Assembly (NCBI RefSeq): GCF_006440735.1
Contig: NZ_VFUA01000012.1
Span: forward strand, 37,528 to 101,527
Length of the DNA stretch: 64,000 nt
Source: Mesorhizobium sp. B2-7-1
Lineage (GTDB): Bacteria > Pseudomonadota > Alphaproteobacteria > Rhizobiales > Rhizobiaceae
Direction of reading: 5' to 3'
Within the stretch, counting starts at the first letter, position 1; each line of letters begins with the position of its first letter. A model generated the notes under the pieces. That model saw only the letters and a program-made list of their open reading frames with translations, did no database searches and was not told the DNA's origin. The position numbers and the translations under genes were made by a program. Below, piece by piece: positions 38,601-46,793 of this stretch.

Positions 38601-38831
38601 CTGGAGAACGGCACCGGGGCGGAGATCCGCCAGCCGCTCGGCTACACGATGTTCGGCGGACTGCTCGTCAGCCAGGCGCTGACGCTCTTCACCACGCCGG
38701 TGATCTATCTCTACCTCGACGGTCTTTCGCATTGGCTGAGCTCGTTCCGTGGACACGGAGAAGGCCATGACGAGCCGGAGCTCCCGCTGGACGAGGTCAG
38801 CCTTGCCCGACGCAAGCTGGCGGCCGAGTAG
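35673..38831 (+). CDS. efflux RND transporter permease subunit (MdtB/MdtC-like HAE1 family)
   Basis: Proton-driven inner-membrane pump, 1052 residues. TM4 carries the Asp pair of the proton relay in GFVVDDAIVMLEN (Asp404, Asp405), and the later TM region has GIVKKNGIMMVDFA (Lys925/926), both canonical. The GLIGVILLIGIVKKN segment recalls MdtB/MdtC. It is probably a multidrug or toxic-compound exporter with the adaptor before it; no outer-membrane channel gene is in the window. About 200 bp without a gene follow before the ROK regulator. Confidence 0.94.
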   Translation: MAAIGVSTPFIRYPVATSLLMIGVLFVGVVAYLNLPVAPMPNVDFPTIQVSTSLPGADPITIASSVTQPLETQFAQIPGIAEMTSSSLSGSSQITLQFALDVDIAAAAGLVQSAINAAGGQLPKNLPNPPTYREVNPTDSPIMLIGASSTDLPLTTLSDDVYTKLAQVISHVDGVGQVLVGGQQTPSIRVQLDPAKLAARGLSLEAVRTPLSIGTVDLPKGNIQGEVRSFTIFSNDQMTAADDWNNAIIAYRDGAPVRVKDVGRAVLDAQDYTQAGWADTTRGVVLVIFKEPGANIIDTVDKIKAELPMLTASMPASLKLQVLSDRTQTIRASVADVQFTLLLTIGLVVMVIFLFLRNVWATAIPAFTVPLALLGTCGLMWSAGYSIDNLSLMALTISIGFVVDDAIVMLENIVRYIEHGEKPMQAAIRGASEIGFTIMSISISLVAVLIPLLLMSGIIGRLFKEFAVTLAMTILVSACVSLTLTPMLASRFIKPAAEEHHGRLYRWSESVFDGMLRAYERGLDRALRHRFITLLAFLTCVGLTGYFFTLVPSGFFPQQDTGLIFGQVIAGQDVSTGQMQSYMAQFAGIVSKDPAVAHFAASTGGSGNTQNTGRMFIQLKPRDERDASADQIIRRLQPKLSAVQGARLFMQASQDVRVGGKLSASQYQYVLESSDLDSLDGWAPKLLTALQRLRELRDVSTDQMSSGTTLTLQVDRDQAARYGLTANDVDNTLNDAFGQRQIAQYFTQLSTYDVILEVLPSLRGNLRALDQIYLTTSSGSQVPLSAIAKWTTKPVQPLVINHEGQFPSVTISFNLAPGVALGQATAAIDRTAAQMGLPATIQTNYTGTAQAFQQSLSSVPVLILGALVVVYLILGILYESYIHPLTILSTLPSAGLGALGTLLVFHMEFNLIGLIGVILLIGIVKKNGIMMVDFAIAAERDQHLSSLESIRQACLLRFRPIMMTTMVSMLGALPLMLENGTGAEIRQPLGYTMFGGLLVSQALTLFTTPVIYLYLDGLSHWLSSFRGHGEGHDEPELPLDEVSLARRKLAAE

Positions 38832-39039
38832 CTGCCGAGGCGGCGGGCACTCCGTTCTAAAAGCCAGGATTCTTTCGTAAGCCATTGATCATGATGGCGG
38901 TTATCTGGCTGAATTGCCGCCGGAATTCTGTCGGCATCCGCCGTACGGTCGTTGTTCCCAAGCGCTACAACGAGGCCGTTGACAAGCGAATGCTTGAATA
39001 ATAAGTTCGGTTACAGAACGAATTAATCCGAGGCCCGCC

Positions 39040-40254
39040 GTGAGCGATCTGCCGCGTATTTCCCGACAGTTCTCGCAACGCTCCGTCATGGAGGCGATCG
39101 TCCAGGGCGGCCCCATATCGCGGGCCTCGATCTCCAAGCTCACCGGCCTCTCGAAGCAGACGATCTCGGAAATCGTGCGCGGCCTCGAGCAGGAAGGCTG
39201 GGTGCAGGAGACCGGACGCACCAGCGGCCATGTCGGACGCACCGCCGTCACTTACGAGCTCGTCCATGACGCCGCCTACATCATTGCCGTTGACCTCGGC
39301 GGCACCAAGGTGCGGGTCGCGCTGACCGATCTTGCCTGCCAGATCTTCGCCGAAGCGGCGACCCCGACCGACCCCCGTGGCGGGCAGTTCGTGGTCGACC
39401 AGATTGCCGCACTCGCTTTCCAAGCGGCGACCAAGCAGCGCATCCCACGCAAGAAGATCCGTCTTGCCGTCATCGGCGCGCCGGGTGCGCCGGACCCAGC
39501 GACCGGCCGCATCCTGCTTGCGCCGAATATCGCCGGCTTCGACGCCATGAATGTGCTCGACGCGTTTGAGAAGGCGCTCGGCGTCGCGGTGATGATCGAG
39601 AACGACGTCAATCTCGCCGTGCTCGGCGAGAATTGGCTGGGTCAGGGCCAGGGCATCGACAATCTCGCCTATATCGCGCTTGGCACCGGCGTCGGCAGCG
39701 GCCTGATGCTGGGCGGCCATCTGGTACGCGGCGCCACCCATGCGGCAGGGGAGATCGGTTTCATGCCGATCGGCGCCGATCCGTTCGCGGCGGAATCGCT
39801 GCACACCGGCGCGTTCGAGCGGGCGGTGGCGACGCATGCGATGACGGAGCGCTACAAGTCGCATACCGGCAAACAAATCGACGTTCCGGCGATCTTCGAG
39901 AAGGCGGTGGAGGGCGACAAGAACGCAATCGCCGTGCTCGATCAGACCGCCCGTTATCTGGCGCAGGGCATCGCGGCGATCGCAGCGGTCGCGAACCCAG
40001 AAAAAATCATTCTGGGCGGCTCGATCGGCCTGAGACCCGAGATCCTGTCCCGCGTACAAAATCTAATGCCGCACTGCTTCCCCTACCCTGTTACCGTCGA
40101 GGCCAGCGAGTTGGGTGCGCGCGCCGCGCTCATCGGCGCCGCCGCGATCGGCCTCGGCCAGTTGCACAACACGCTGTTCGGCGTCGACGCACCCGACGGC
40201 CGCATTTCGTTGCCGCCGGCCCAGGCCGCCGCTTTGAAGGAGGTCGCGCTGTGA
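39040..40254 (+). CDS. ROK-family transcriptional regulator without zinc motif
   Basis: The 404-residue protein has an N-terminal winged helix (SRASISKLTGLSKQTISEIVRGLEQEG) and a ROK domain with the DLGGTKVRVALTD phosphate loop. The ROK zinc motif CxCGxxGCxE is absent: after AAGEIGFMPIG comes ADPFAAESLHTGAFERA without cysteines. The start is GTG 39040 after CCGAGG. TTGACA lies at 38979-38984, and the dyad GTTCGGTTACAGAAC (39005-39019) is a possible operator. It overlaps the M20 hydrolase by GTGA and so probably controls the operon that it heads. Confidence 0.88.
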   Translation: MSDLPRISRQFSQRSVMEAIVQGGPISRASISKLTGLSKQTISEIVRGLEQEGWVQETGRTSGHVGRTAVTYELVHDAAYIIAVDLGGTKVRVALTDLACQIFAEAATPTDPRGGQFVVDQIAALAFQAATKQRIPRKKIRLAVIGAPGAPDPATGRILLAPNIAGFDAMNVLDAFEKALGVAVMIENDVNLAVLGENWLGQGQGIDNLAYIALGTGVGSGLMLGGHLVRGATHAAGEIGFMPIGADPFAAESLHTGAFERAVATHAMTERYKSHTGKQIDVPAIFEKAVEGDKNAIAVLDQTARYLAQGIAAIAAVANPEKIILGGSIGLRPEILSRVQNLMPHCFPYPVTVEASELGARAALIGAAAIGLGQLHNTLFGVDAPDGRISLPPAQAAALKEVAL

Positions 40255-41504
40255 CCAGCGATATCGTCACCCGTTTGCAGGCGGCCCTTGATAGGGATCA
40301 GGCGTTGGCGCTGTTCCGCGGCGCCATCGGTCGCGAAAGCATCACCGGCAACGAGGCGAATTTCGTCGACTTCCTCGAAGCTAAAATGCGCGAGCTGGGA
40401 CTGGGCGGCCTGAGCCGCGCGGATTTCCTGCCCGGCAGGCCGAACATCTGGGGCGAGCGCAAGGGTGCCGGCAATGGTAAGCGCCTGCTCTTCATCGGCC
40501 ATACCGACACTGTTCATGTCGACGGCTGGAGCGAGCATTGGGCCGGCACCGAGCGCGAGGACCCGTTCGGTGCGCCCATAATCGACGGGGCGGTCTGGGG
40601 CCGCGGCTCGGGCGATCTCAAGGCGGGCATCACCGCTTCGCTGGCGGCGCTCGCGCTGCTCGACAAGGCCGGCATCCGCCTCAAGGGCGACGTCGCCTTC
40701 GCCTTTGTCGGCGATGAGGAAAGCGGCCAGCCCGGCACCGGCGTCTCCGCCGGCATCCAGCATTTCGTCAGCCGCATCGAAACCGGCGAGGTCGCGGCGC
40801 CCGATTTCACGGTCTATGTCGAGCCGACGCTGCTTGCCGTCTACGCCGCGCAGATCGGCTTCTTCATCACCGACATCACGATCACCGGCAAGTCGGCCTA
40901 TTTCGGCGTGCCCGAGCTTGGCAAGGACGCGCTACGCGCCGCGCATGCCGCCATGACGGCGCTGTGGAAGCACTCGGATGACGTGGCGGCCCGCGCCGAG
41001 CACAAGCTGATCGGGCGCGGCTTCCTTTTGATCACCGGCCTTACCGGCGGCGGCTATATCGCCGTGCCGGAACGGTGCACGCTGTCTCTGATCCGCAAGC
41101 TCCTGCCGGGCGAGGACCTCGACACGGCGGCCGCCGAGATCGAGGCCGCGGTGCGCGGCGCCATCACCGACCCCGAGATCACCGTGGAGTTCGCCTATCC
41201 GGCCGGGCGCGACCACAGGCTGGGCGGCACCGCCGCCGAGATCGACGAGACGCGCGCCGAGGTCGCCATGCTTTCGCAATCGATGGCGGGTGCCATGGGC
41301 GGGCGCGGCGTGATCGAGGGCGCGCCCTTCTGGTCGGAATCGTCCTTCTTCGTCAACCGGCTCGGCATTCCCGCCATCTATTGCGCCCCGGGCGACATCC
41401 GCAACTGCCACACTTTCGAGGAGCACGTCGATGTCGAGGAATACCTCGCCGGCATCGTCGGCTTCGCAGCCTTCATGGCCCGCTACTGCGGCGTGGCCGA
41501 CTGA
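40251..41504 (+). CDS. M20-family metallohydrolase (ArgE/carboxypeptidase-like)
   Basis: Zinc-dependent amidohydrolase, 417 residues from a GTG that overlaps the ROK stop (GTGA). The dimetal site looks complete: His84 and Asp86 (GHTDTVHVD), Asp122 (RGSGDLKAG), Glu156/Glu157 (GDEESG), an acidic ligand in YVEPT and a C-terminal His in NCHTFEEHVDVEEY. Between these lies a dimerisation domain that begins near residue 200 (AQIGFFITDITITGKSAYFG). It probably removes an acyl group or cleaves a peptide-like bond in the ligand taken up by the operon's transporter. The substrate is unknown. Confidence 0.88.
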   Translation: MTSDIVTRLQAALDRDQALALFRGAIGRESITGNEANFVDFLEAKMRELGLGGLSRADFLPGRPNIWGERKGAGNGKRLLFIGHTDTVHVDGWSEHWAGTEREDPFGAPIIDGAVWGRGSGDLKAGITASLAALALLDKAGIRLKGDVAFAFVGDEESGQPGTGVSAGIQHFVSRIETGEVAAPDFTVYVEPTLLAVYAAQIGFFITDITITGKSAYFGVPELGKDALRAAHAAMTALWKHSDDVAARAEHKLIGRGFLLITGLTGGGYIAVPERCTLSLIRKLLPGEDLDTAAAEIEAAVRGAITDPEITVEFAYPAGRDHRLGGTAAEIDETRAEVAMLSQSMAGAMGGRGVIEGAPFWSESSFFVNRLGIPAIYCAPGDIRNCHTFEEHVDVEEYLAGIVGFAAFMARYCGVAD

Positions 41505-41536
41505 ACCACCAACGCAGCAAAAATGGGAGAACTAGG

Positions 41537-42598
41537 ATGCTGATGAAGAAACTGCTTGCCGCCGCCTTTGCCGGTGGATTGATGCTTGCCGCCTACCCGG
41601 CCTTTGCGCAGACGGTCGGCCCGCAGGGCGAAGCCGCCACGCCGAGCGCCGATCTGAAGCTGAGCGACGCCGACATCGCCGCGCTGAAGGACAAGGGCTA
41701 CAAGGCGGCTCTGCTCTGGCACACCTCGTCCGACTTCACCAACGCGGTGACCGCGGGCGCCACCGACGAGTTCGCCCGCGCCGGCATCTCGATCGCGGTC
41801 AAGACCGACGCGCAGTTCGACGCCGCCCGCCAGCGCAGCGACATCGAGACCGCGCTCGCCGCCAAGCCAAACGTCATCCTGGCGCTGCCGCTCGACCCTG
41901 TCACCTCCGCCGAAGCCTTCCGCCAGGCGGTCAAGGACGGCGTCAAGCTGGTGTTCCTGTCCAACCTGCCCAAGGACTACAAGCAAGGCACCGACTACGC
42001 CTCGATCGTCACCGACGATCTCTACCAGATGGGCAAGCAGGCGGCCGACGCGATGGCCAAGGCCATCGGCGGCAAGGGCAAGGTCGGCTATATCTTCCAC
42101 GACGCCAATTACTACGTCACCAACCAGCGCGATCAGTCCTTCAAGAAGACCATCGAAAAGGACTATCCCGACATCAAGATCGTCGCCGAGCAGGGCATCT
42201 CCGATCCGGCCCGGGCCGAGGAACTGGCCAATGCCATGCTGCTGCAGCATACCGACCTCGACGGCATCTACGTGACCTGGGCCGAGCCGGCCGACGGCGT
42301 GCTCTCGGCGCTGCGTGGTGCCGGCAACACGCACACCAAGATCGTCACGCTCGACCTTGCCGAGCCGGTCGCGCTCGACATGGTCAAGGGCGGCAATGTC
42401 GCGGCGCTCGTCGCCGACAAGGCCTATGAGCTCGGCCGCGCCATGGCCGCCTCCGGCATGAAGTCGCTGCTTGCCCAGCAGACGCCCGCTTTCGTCGTCG
42501 CGCCGGCGCTGACCGTGACCAAGGAGAATGTCTCCCAGGGCTGGAAGGATTCGCTCAACCGCGACGCGCCGCAGTCGGTGCTCGACGCGGCGAAGTGA
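41537..42598 (+). CDS. CUT2-type substrate-binding protein, first of a tandem pair
   Basis: Periplasmic binding protein (Peripla_BP_4), 353 residues from ATG 41537. Signal peptide with AAYPAFAQ cleavage near residue 24. It starts TVGPQGEAATPSADLKLSDADI and has YKAALLWHTSSDFTNAVTAGA. The next gene encodes a paralogue of the same length sharing long runs such as GKGKVGYIFHDA and GNTHTKIVTLDL. A strong hairpin separates the two. Both probably dock on the single permease downstream. Confidence 0.9.
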   Translation: MLMKKLLAAAFAGGLMLAAYPAFAQTVGPQGEAATPSADLKLSDADIAALKDKGYKAALLWHTSSDFTNAVTAGATDEFARAGISIAVKTDAQFDAARQRSDIETALAAKPNVILALPLDPVTSAEAFRQAVKDGVKLVFLSNLPKDYKQGTDYASIVTDDLYQMGKQAADAMAKAIGGKGKVGYIFHDANYYVTNQRDQSFKKTIEKDYPDIKIVAEQGISDPARAEELANAMLLQHTDLDGIYVTWAEPADGVLSALRGAGNTHTKIVTLDLAEPVALDMVKGGNVAALVADKAYELGRAMAASGMKSLLAQQTPAFVVAPALTVTKENVSQGWKDSLNRDAPQSVLDAAK

Positions 42599-42605
42599 AG
42601 CCGAC

Positions 42606-42638
42606 GCTCCGGCCCGGCTGCCGGGCCGGAGCTTTCTT
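42606..42638 (+). terminator. terminator-like hairpin between the paired binding-protein genes
   Basis: A perfect 12-bp stem (GCTCCGGCCCGG with its complement) and a 3-nt loop at 42606-42632 are followed by TTTCTT. It could end part of the transcription or act as a barrier that protects the upstream mRNA. Confidence 0.7.
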
Positions 42639-42661
42639 CCTGAACAAGAAGGGGAACCGAC

Positions 42662-43723
42662 ATGCGCAAAGCACTGAGCACCATGACCGTAGTGGCGAGC
42701 CTGTTCGCCGCTCACGCCTTCGCCGCCGAAGGTGTCACCACCGGCCCTAACGGCGAGAAGCCGGTTCCGGCGGCCTCGCTGACGCTGACGGCGGCGCAGG
42801 AGCAGCAGATCAAGGACGGCAAGTTCACCGCGGCCCTCGTCTGGCACGAGATGAGCGAGTACACCAACGCCGTCAACGCCGGCGCGCGCGACGAGTTCAA
42901 GCGTCTCGGCATCGAGGTGGTGGCGCAGACCGACGCCGGCTTCGACGCCGCGCGCCAGAAGGCGGATGTCGAGACGGTGATGGCCAAGAAGCCCTCGATC
43001 ATCCTGTCGCTTCCGGTCGATCCGGCGACCGCGGCCTCCGTCTACGATCCGGCTCGCCAGGCCGGCGTGAAGCTCGGCTTCGTCGACAATTGCCCGGCCG
43101 GATACAAGCAGGGTACCGATTACGTCACCATCGTTTCCGACGACCTCTTCCAGATGGGCAACAAGGCCGGCATCGCCATGGCCGAGGCGCTCGGCAAGAA
43201 GGGCAAGGTCGGCTACATCTTCCACGACGCCGATTTCTACGTCACCAACCAGCGCGACGGCGCCTTCAAGAAGACCATCGAGCAGGACTATCCCGACATG
43301 AAGATCGCCGCCGAGGCCGGCATGGCCGACCCGGCGCGCTCAGAGGACATCGCGCAGGCGATGATCACCCAGCATCCGGACCTCGACGGCATCTATGTCA
43401 CCTGGGCCGAGCCGGCTCTCAGCGTGCTCTCCGCGTTGCGCGCCGCCGGCAACACGCACACCAAGATCGTCACGCTCGACCTCAACGAACCCGCCGCGCT
43501 CGACATGGTCAAAGGCGGTAACGTCGCGGCTCTTGTCGCCGACGAGGCCTACTCGATCGGCGTGACGCTGGCGCGTGCCTCCGCAGGCTCGCTGATCGGC
43601 CTGAAGGCGGAGCCTTTCTACGCCGTCGATTCCATCGCCGTCACCAAGGAGACGGTGAAGGAAGGCTGGAAGAAGTCGCTCAACAGGGATGTGCCCGCGA
43701 CCATCGCGGACGCCATCAAGTAG
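42662..43723 (+). CDS. CUT2-type substrate-binding protein, second of a tandem pair
   Basis: Paralogue of the preceding binding protein, also 353 residues, with signal peptide (ASLFAAHAFA-AEG, cleavage near residue 21). The mature start GVTTGPNGEKPVPAASLTLTAAQ parallels the first copy. The two share long runs (VTNQRD, HPDLDGIYVTWAEPA / HTDLDGIYVTWAEPA) but differ near GYKQGTDY and in the C-terminal third. AAGGGG precedes the ATG. Divergence of this size after tandem duplication suggests different ligands. Confidence 0.9.
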   Translation: MRKALSTMTVVASLFAAHAFAAEGVTTGPNGEKPVPAASLTLTAAQEQQIKDGKFTAALVWHEMSEYTNAVNAGARDEFKRLGIEVVAQTDAGFDAARQKADVETVMAKKPSIILSLPVDPATAASVYDPARQAGVKLGFVDNCPAGYKQGTDYVTIVSDDLFQMGNKAGIAMAEALGKKGKVGYIFHDADFYVTNQRDGAFKKTIEQDYPDMKIAAEAGMADPARSEDIAQAMITQHPDLDGIYVTWAEPALSVLSALRAAGNTHTKIVTLDLNEPAALDMVKGGNVAALVADEAYSIGVTLARASAGSLIGLKAEPFYAVDSIAVTKETVKEGWKKSLNRDVPATIADAIK

Positions 43724-43766
43724 ACGGCGTGGCAGGCTGCGAAGCACCCACCATCGGAGATCGAAC

Positions 43767-44738
43767 ATGACCAGCGCCAACACCGATACCGAGGTGGGCA
43801 GCTTCGCCAGCCGCTTCAATCTGCAGCAATATGTCGTCTACCTCGGCTTCCTGGCGATCTTCCTGTTCTTCGCCTTCATGCTGAGGGACAGCGGCTTCCT
43901 CACCGTCCGCAACCTCTCCAACATCGTGCTGCAGACGGCGCCGGTGACGATCATGGCGATCGGCCTGGTCTTCGTCATGTCGGCCGGCGAGATCGACCTT
44001 TCGATCGGCTCGATCGTGGCGGTAGCAGCGCTCGCCGCCGCCGTCACCATTGCTTCCTATGGCATGGCGGCGGGCATCGTCGTCGGCCTGGGCGCCGGTA
44101 TCCTGATCGGCCTCATCAATGGCGCGCTGGTTGCCTACGTGAAACTGCCGTCCTTCCTGGTGACGCTGGCGACGATGGGCCTGTTCGCCGGCGTCTCGCG
44201 CTCGATGACCGATCTGCGTTCGATTTCGGTCACCAATGAGACCTTCACCGGCTTCTTCGGCTCGGGCTCGCTGCTTAGCGTGCCGTCGCTGATCTGGTGG
44301 ACGGTCATTGCCATCGCCATCGGCCACCTCGTCTACCGTGAGACGCGTTTCGGCGCGCATGTGCTGGCGACCGGCGACAATGCCCGCGCCGCCAGCGTCT
44401 CGGGCATCAGCGTTCCCAAGATCCGGCTCGCCGTGCTTACCATCAGCGGCGGGCTCGCGGGGCTTGCCGGACTGCTCTACGCAGGCCGCCTGCAGGCGGC
44501 GAAATACACGCTTGGCGAAACGGATCTGATGACGGTCATCGCCGCCGTCATCGTCGGCGGCACGCTGCTCAACGGCGGCAAGGGCTCGATCGTCGGCGCT
44601 CTGGTCGGCTCGCTGATGATGGGCATGCTGAACAACGGGCTGATCCTGATGGGCCTTTCGGTCTCCGACCAGATGATCGTGCGCGGCCTGATCATCCTCA
44701 CCGCCGTCGCCGTGTCGCTGCGCGACAAATCCCGCTGA
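43767..44738 (+). CDS. CUT2-type ABC transporter permease
   Basis: Inner-membrane permease of the RbsC class, 323 residues from ATG 43767 (CGGAGA upstream). It has the signature FVMSAGEIDLSIGSIVAVAALAAA and GGTLLNGGKGSIVGALVGSLMMGMLNNGL. It is the only permease of the operon and is shared by two binding proteins. The next gene begins 12 bp further on. Confidence 0.92.
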   Translation: MTSANTDTEVGSFASRFNLQQYVVYLGFLAIFLFFAFMLRDSGFLTVRNLSNIVLQTAPVTIMAIGLVFVMSAGEIDLSIGSIVAVAALAAAVTIASYGMAAGIVVGLGAGILIGLINGALVAYVKLPSFLVTLATMGLFAGVSRSMTDLRSISVTNETFTGFFGSGSLLSVPSLIWWTVIAIAIGHLVYRETRFGAHVLATGDNARAASVSGISVPKIRLAVLTISGGLAGLAGLLYAGRLQAAKYTLGETDLMTVIAAVIVGGTLLNGGKGSIVGALVGSLMMGMLNNGLILMGLSVSDQMIVRGLIILTAVAVSLRDKSR

Positions 44739-44750
44739 AGGAATTCTTCC

Positions 44751-45950
44751 ATGTTTCTCGACGTTCTGCGCCGCCGCAACCCCGCCTTCATCGAAGCGGC
44801 GATCGGCCTTCATCAGCAGGGCAAGCTGCCGGCCAACGCCTATGTGCTCGATCTCGACACGGTCGAGCGCAATGCGGCGATCTTGAAGCGGGAAGCCGAA
44901 CGGCTCGGCCTGAAGATATTAGCCATGACCAAGCAGGTCGGCCGCTCGAGCTCATTCTGCAAGGCGGTGATGCGCGGCGGCATCGAACGCGCGGTCGCCG
45001 TCGACATGGCCTGCGCGCGCGCCACGCATAAGGCCGGCATGAAGCTCGGCCATCTCGGCCATCTGCAGCAGATTGCGAAATTCGAAGCGGATGCGGCGGC
45101 AAGGACGTTCAAGCCGGACTATTGGACAGTCTTCAACGACATCAAGGCCGAGGAAGCCGGCAAGGGCGCCAAGGCCGCCGGCTATGTCCAAGGCCTGCTC
45201 GCCCGCATCGCGGCCGAAGGCGACATTTTCTACCGCGGCCATGAAGGCGGCTTCGACGCCGGCGAGGTTGTCGCCGTCGCCGACCGGCTCGATGCCGTTC
45301 CCGGCGGCCGCTTTGCCGGCATCACCACCTTCCCTGCCCTGCTCTTCGACCATGCCGCGCGAAAAGTGTTGCCCACGCCCAATCTGGCGACACTGGGCAA
45401 GGCCGCCGAGGCGCTCGCCAAGGCCGGCCGCAGGGAGATCGAAATCAACGCGCCGGGCACCACGTCGAGCGTCATGCTGGCCGCGCTGGCGGAAGCCGGC
45501 GCCACGCAATGCGAACCCGGCAACGGCCTGCATGGCACCACGGCGCTGCATGTCATGGAAGACCTGCCGGAATTGCCCGCCGTGCTCTACCTCACCGAGG
45601 TCTCGCATCTTTCGGGCGGCAAGGCCTACTGCTTCGGCGGCGGCTTCTATATCGACCCGATCTTCCCGGACTACGACGTCAAGGCGATCGTCTCGGCCGA
45701 GCCGACAGCGGCCGCGACGGCGCTCAGAAGCGTCGAGGTGCCACCGCCTTCGGCGATCGACTACTACGCCATGATCGATGCCTCCGGCGCCAGCGCGCCG
45801 AAGTCCGGCGACAGCGCCGTCTTCGGTTTCCGCGGCCAGGCCTTCGTAACCCGAGCCTATGTCGTCGGCGTCTCTGGCATCTCGAAGGGCAAGCCAGTGG
45901 TCGAGACGATCGAGAACGGCTTCGGCGAGCCCTATGCCTGGCCTGTCTAG
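44751..45950 (+). CDS. YhfX-like fold-III PLP-dependent enzyme (alanine racemase-like)
   Basis: The 399-residue protein has the alanine-racemase/DSD N-terminal barrel: YVLDLDTVERN, then ILAMTKQVGR with the likely PLP lysine Lys61, and a C-terminal domain with GGGFYID and YYAMIDASGA. It resembles E. coli YhfX, an uncharacterised PLP enzyme. Its position inside a sugar-type ABC operon with an M20 hydrolase hints that the imported compound carries an amino acid or amine. The reaction (racemisation, dehydration or decarboxylation) is unknown. Confidence 0.8.
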   Translation: MFLDVLRRRNPAFIEAAIGLHQQGKLPANAYVLDLDTVERNAAILKREAERLGLKILAMTKQVGRSSSFCKAVMRGGIERAVAVDMACARATHKAGMKLGHLGHLQQIAKFEADAAARTFKPDYWTVFNDIKAEEAGKGAKAAGYVQGLLARIAAEGDIFYRGHEGGFDAGEVVAVADRLDAVPGGRFAGITTFPALLFDHAARKVLPTPNLATLGKAAEALAKAGRREIEINAPGTTSSVMLAALAEAGATQCEPGNGLHGTTALHVMEDLPELPAVLYLTEVSHLSGGKAYCFGGGFYIDPIFPDYDVKAIVSAEPTAAATALRSVEVPPPSAIDYYAMIDASGASAPKSGDSAVFGFRGQAFVTRAYVVGVSGISKGKPVVETIENGFGEPYAWPV

Positions 45951-46019
45951 AGCATGATCCCGAACCGAAGGACCGCGTCAGCGAAAAGTGGGAACCGGTT
46001 TTCGGACAAGATCATGCTC
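45950..46019. repeat. rhizobial RIME-like palindromic element, copy 1
   Basis: Arms GAGCATGATC and GATCATGCTC end an element with the inner conserved segment CGAAAAGTGGGAACCGGTTT. It matches the rhizobial intergenic mosaic element (RIME1) pattern, with an extra 20-bp insertion near the left arm. It sits between the YhfX-like and ATPase genes; an mRNA hairpin is possible. Confidence 0.75.
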
Positions 46020-46036
46020 CAACGAAGGAGAATGCG

Positions 46037-46774
46037 ATGAACGCGCCCATCCTGCAGCTTCAGGACATTCGCAAGAATTTCGGCGGCATCACCGCTATCG
46101 AGAATTTCTCGCTCGAGGTTTTCCCGGGCGAGATCGTGGCACTCGTCGGCGACAACGGCGCCGGCAAGTCGACGCTGGTCAAGATCGTCTCGGGCGTGCA
46201 TCCGCCTTCCTCCGGCACGATCGCCATCGAGGGCAGGCCGGTGATGATGTCGAACGCCACCATGGGCCGCGCGCATGGCATCGAGGTGGTCTATCAGGAC
46301 CTCGCGCTGGCCGACCAGCAGACGGTCTACATGAACATGTTCCTCGGCCGCGAGCCGCTGAACCGCTTCGGCCTGCTCGACCGTCGCCGCATGATCGCCG
46401 AGACGGAAAAGCTGGTAAAGGAGCTCGACGTGCGCATTCCGTCCGCGCACGCCACCATCCGCGACCTCTCCGGCGGCCAGCGGCAGGGCGTCGCGATCGC
46501 CAGGGCGACGCATTGGGCGAGCAAGCTGATCCTGCTCGACGAGCCGACGGCAGCGCTCGGCGTTGCCGAGACGGCGAAAGTGGAAGAAATCGTTCTGTCG
46601 CTGAAGCAGCGCAATGTCGGCATCCTGATCATCACCCACAGCCTCGATCAGGTGTTCAAGCTGTCCGACCGCATCTGCGTCCTGAGGCGCGGCAAACAGA
46701 TCGGCGTGCGCGAGACGAAGAAGACCGACAAGAACGAGATCATCGCCATGATCACGGGCTTGCAGCAGCAATAG
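46037..46774 (+). CDS. sugar-type ABC transporter ATP-binding protein, half-size CUT2
   Basis: Single-domain ATPase, 245 residues from ATG 46037 (AAGGAG upstream): Walker A GDNGAGKSTL, signature LSGGQRQ, Walker B LILLDEPTAALGV, switch THSLDQVF. Like the other CUT2 ATPase in this window it has only one nucleotide-binding domain. It is the last gene of the ROK-M20 operon, separated from the previous gene by a RIME-like element. Confidence 0.92.
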   Translation: MNAPILQLQDIRKNFGGITAIENFSLEVFPGEIVALVGDNGAGKSTLVKIVSGVHPPSSGTIAIEGRPVMMSNATMGRAHGIEVVYQDLALADQQTVYMNMFLGREPLNRFGLLDRRRMIAETEKLVKELDVRIPSAHATIRDLSGGQRQGVAIARATHWASKLILLDEPTAALGVAETAKVEEIVLSLKQRNVGILIITHSLDQVFKLSDRICVLRRGKQIGVRETKKTDKNEIIAMITGLQQQ

Positions 46775-46793
46775 TTGGCTGGCGCTTGCCGGC

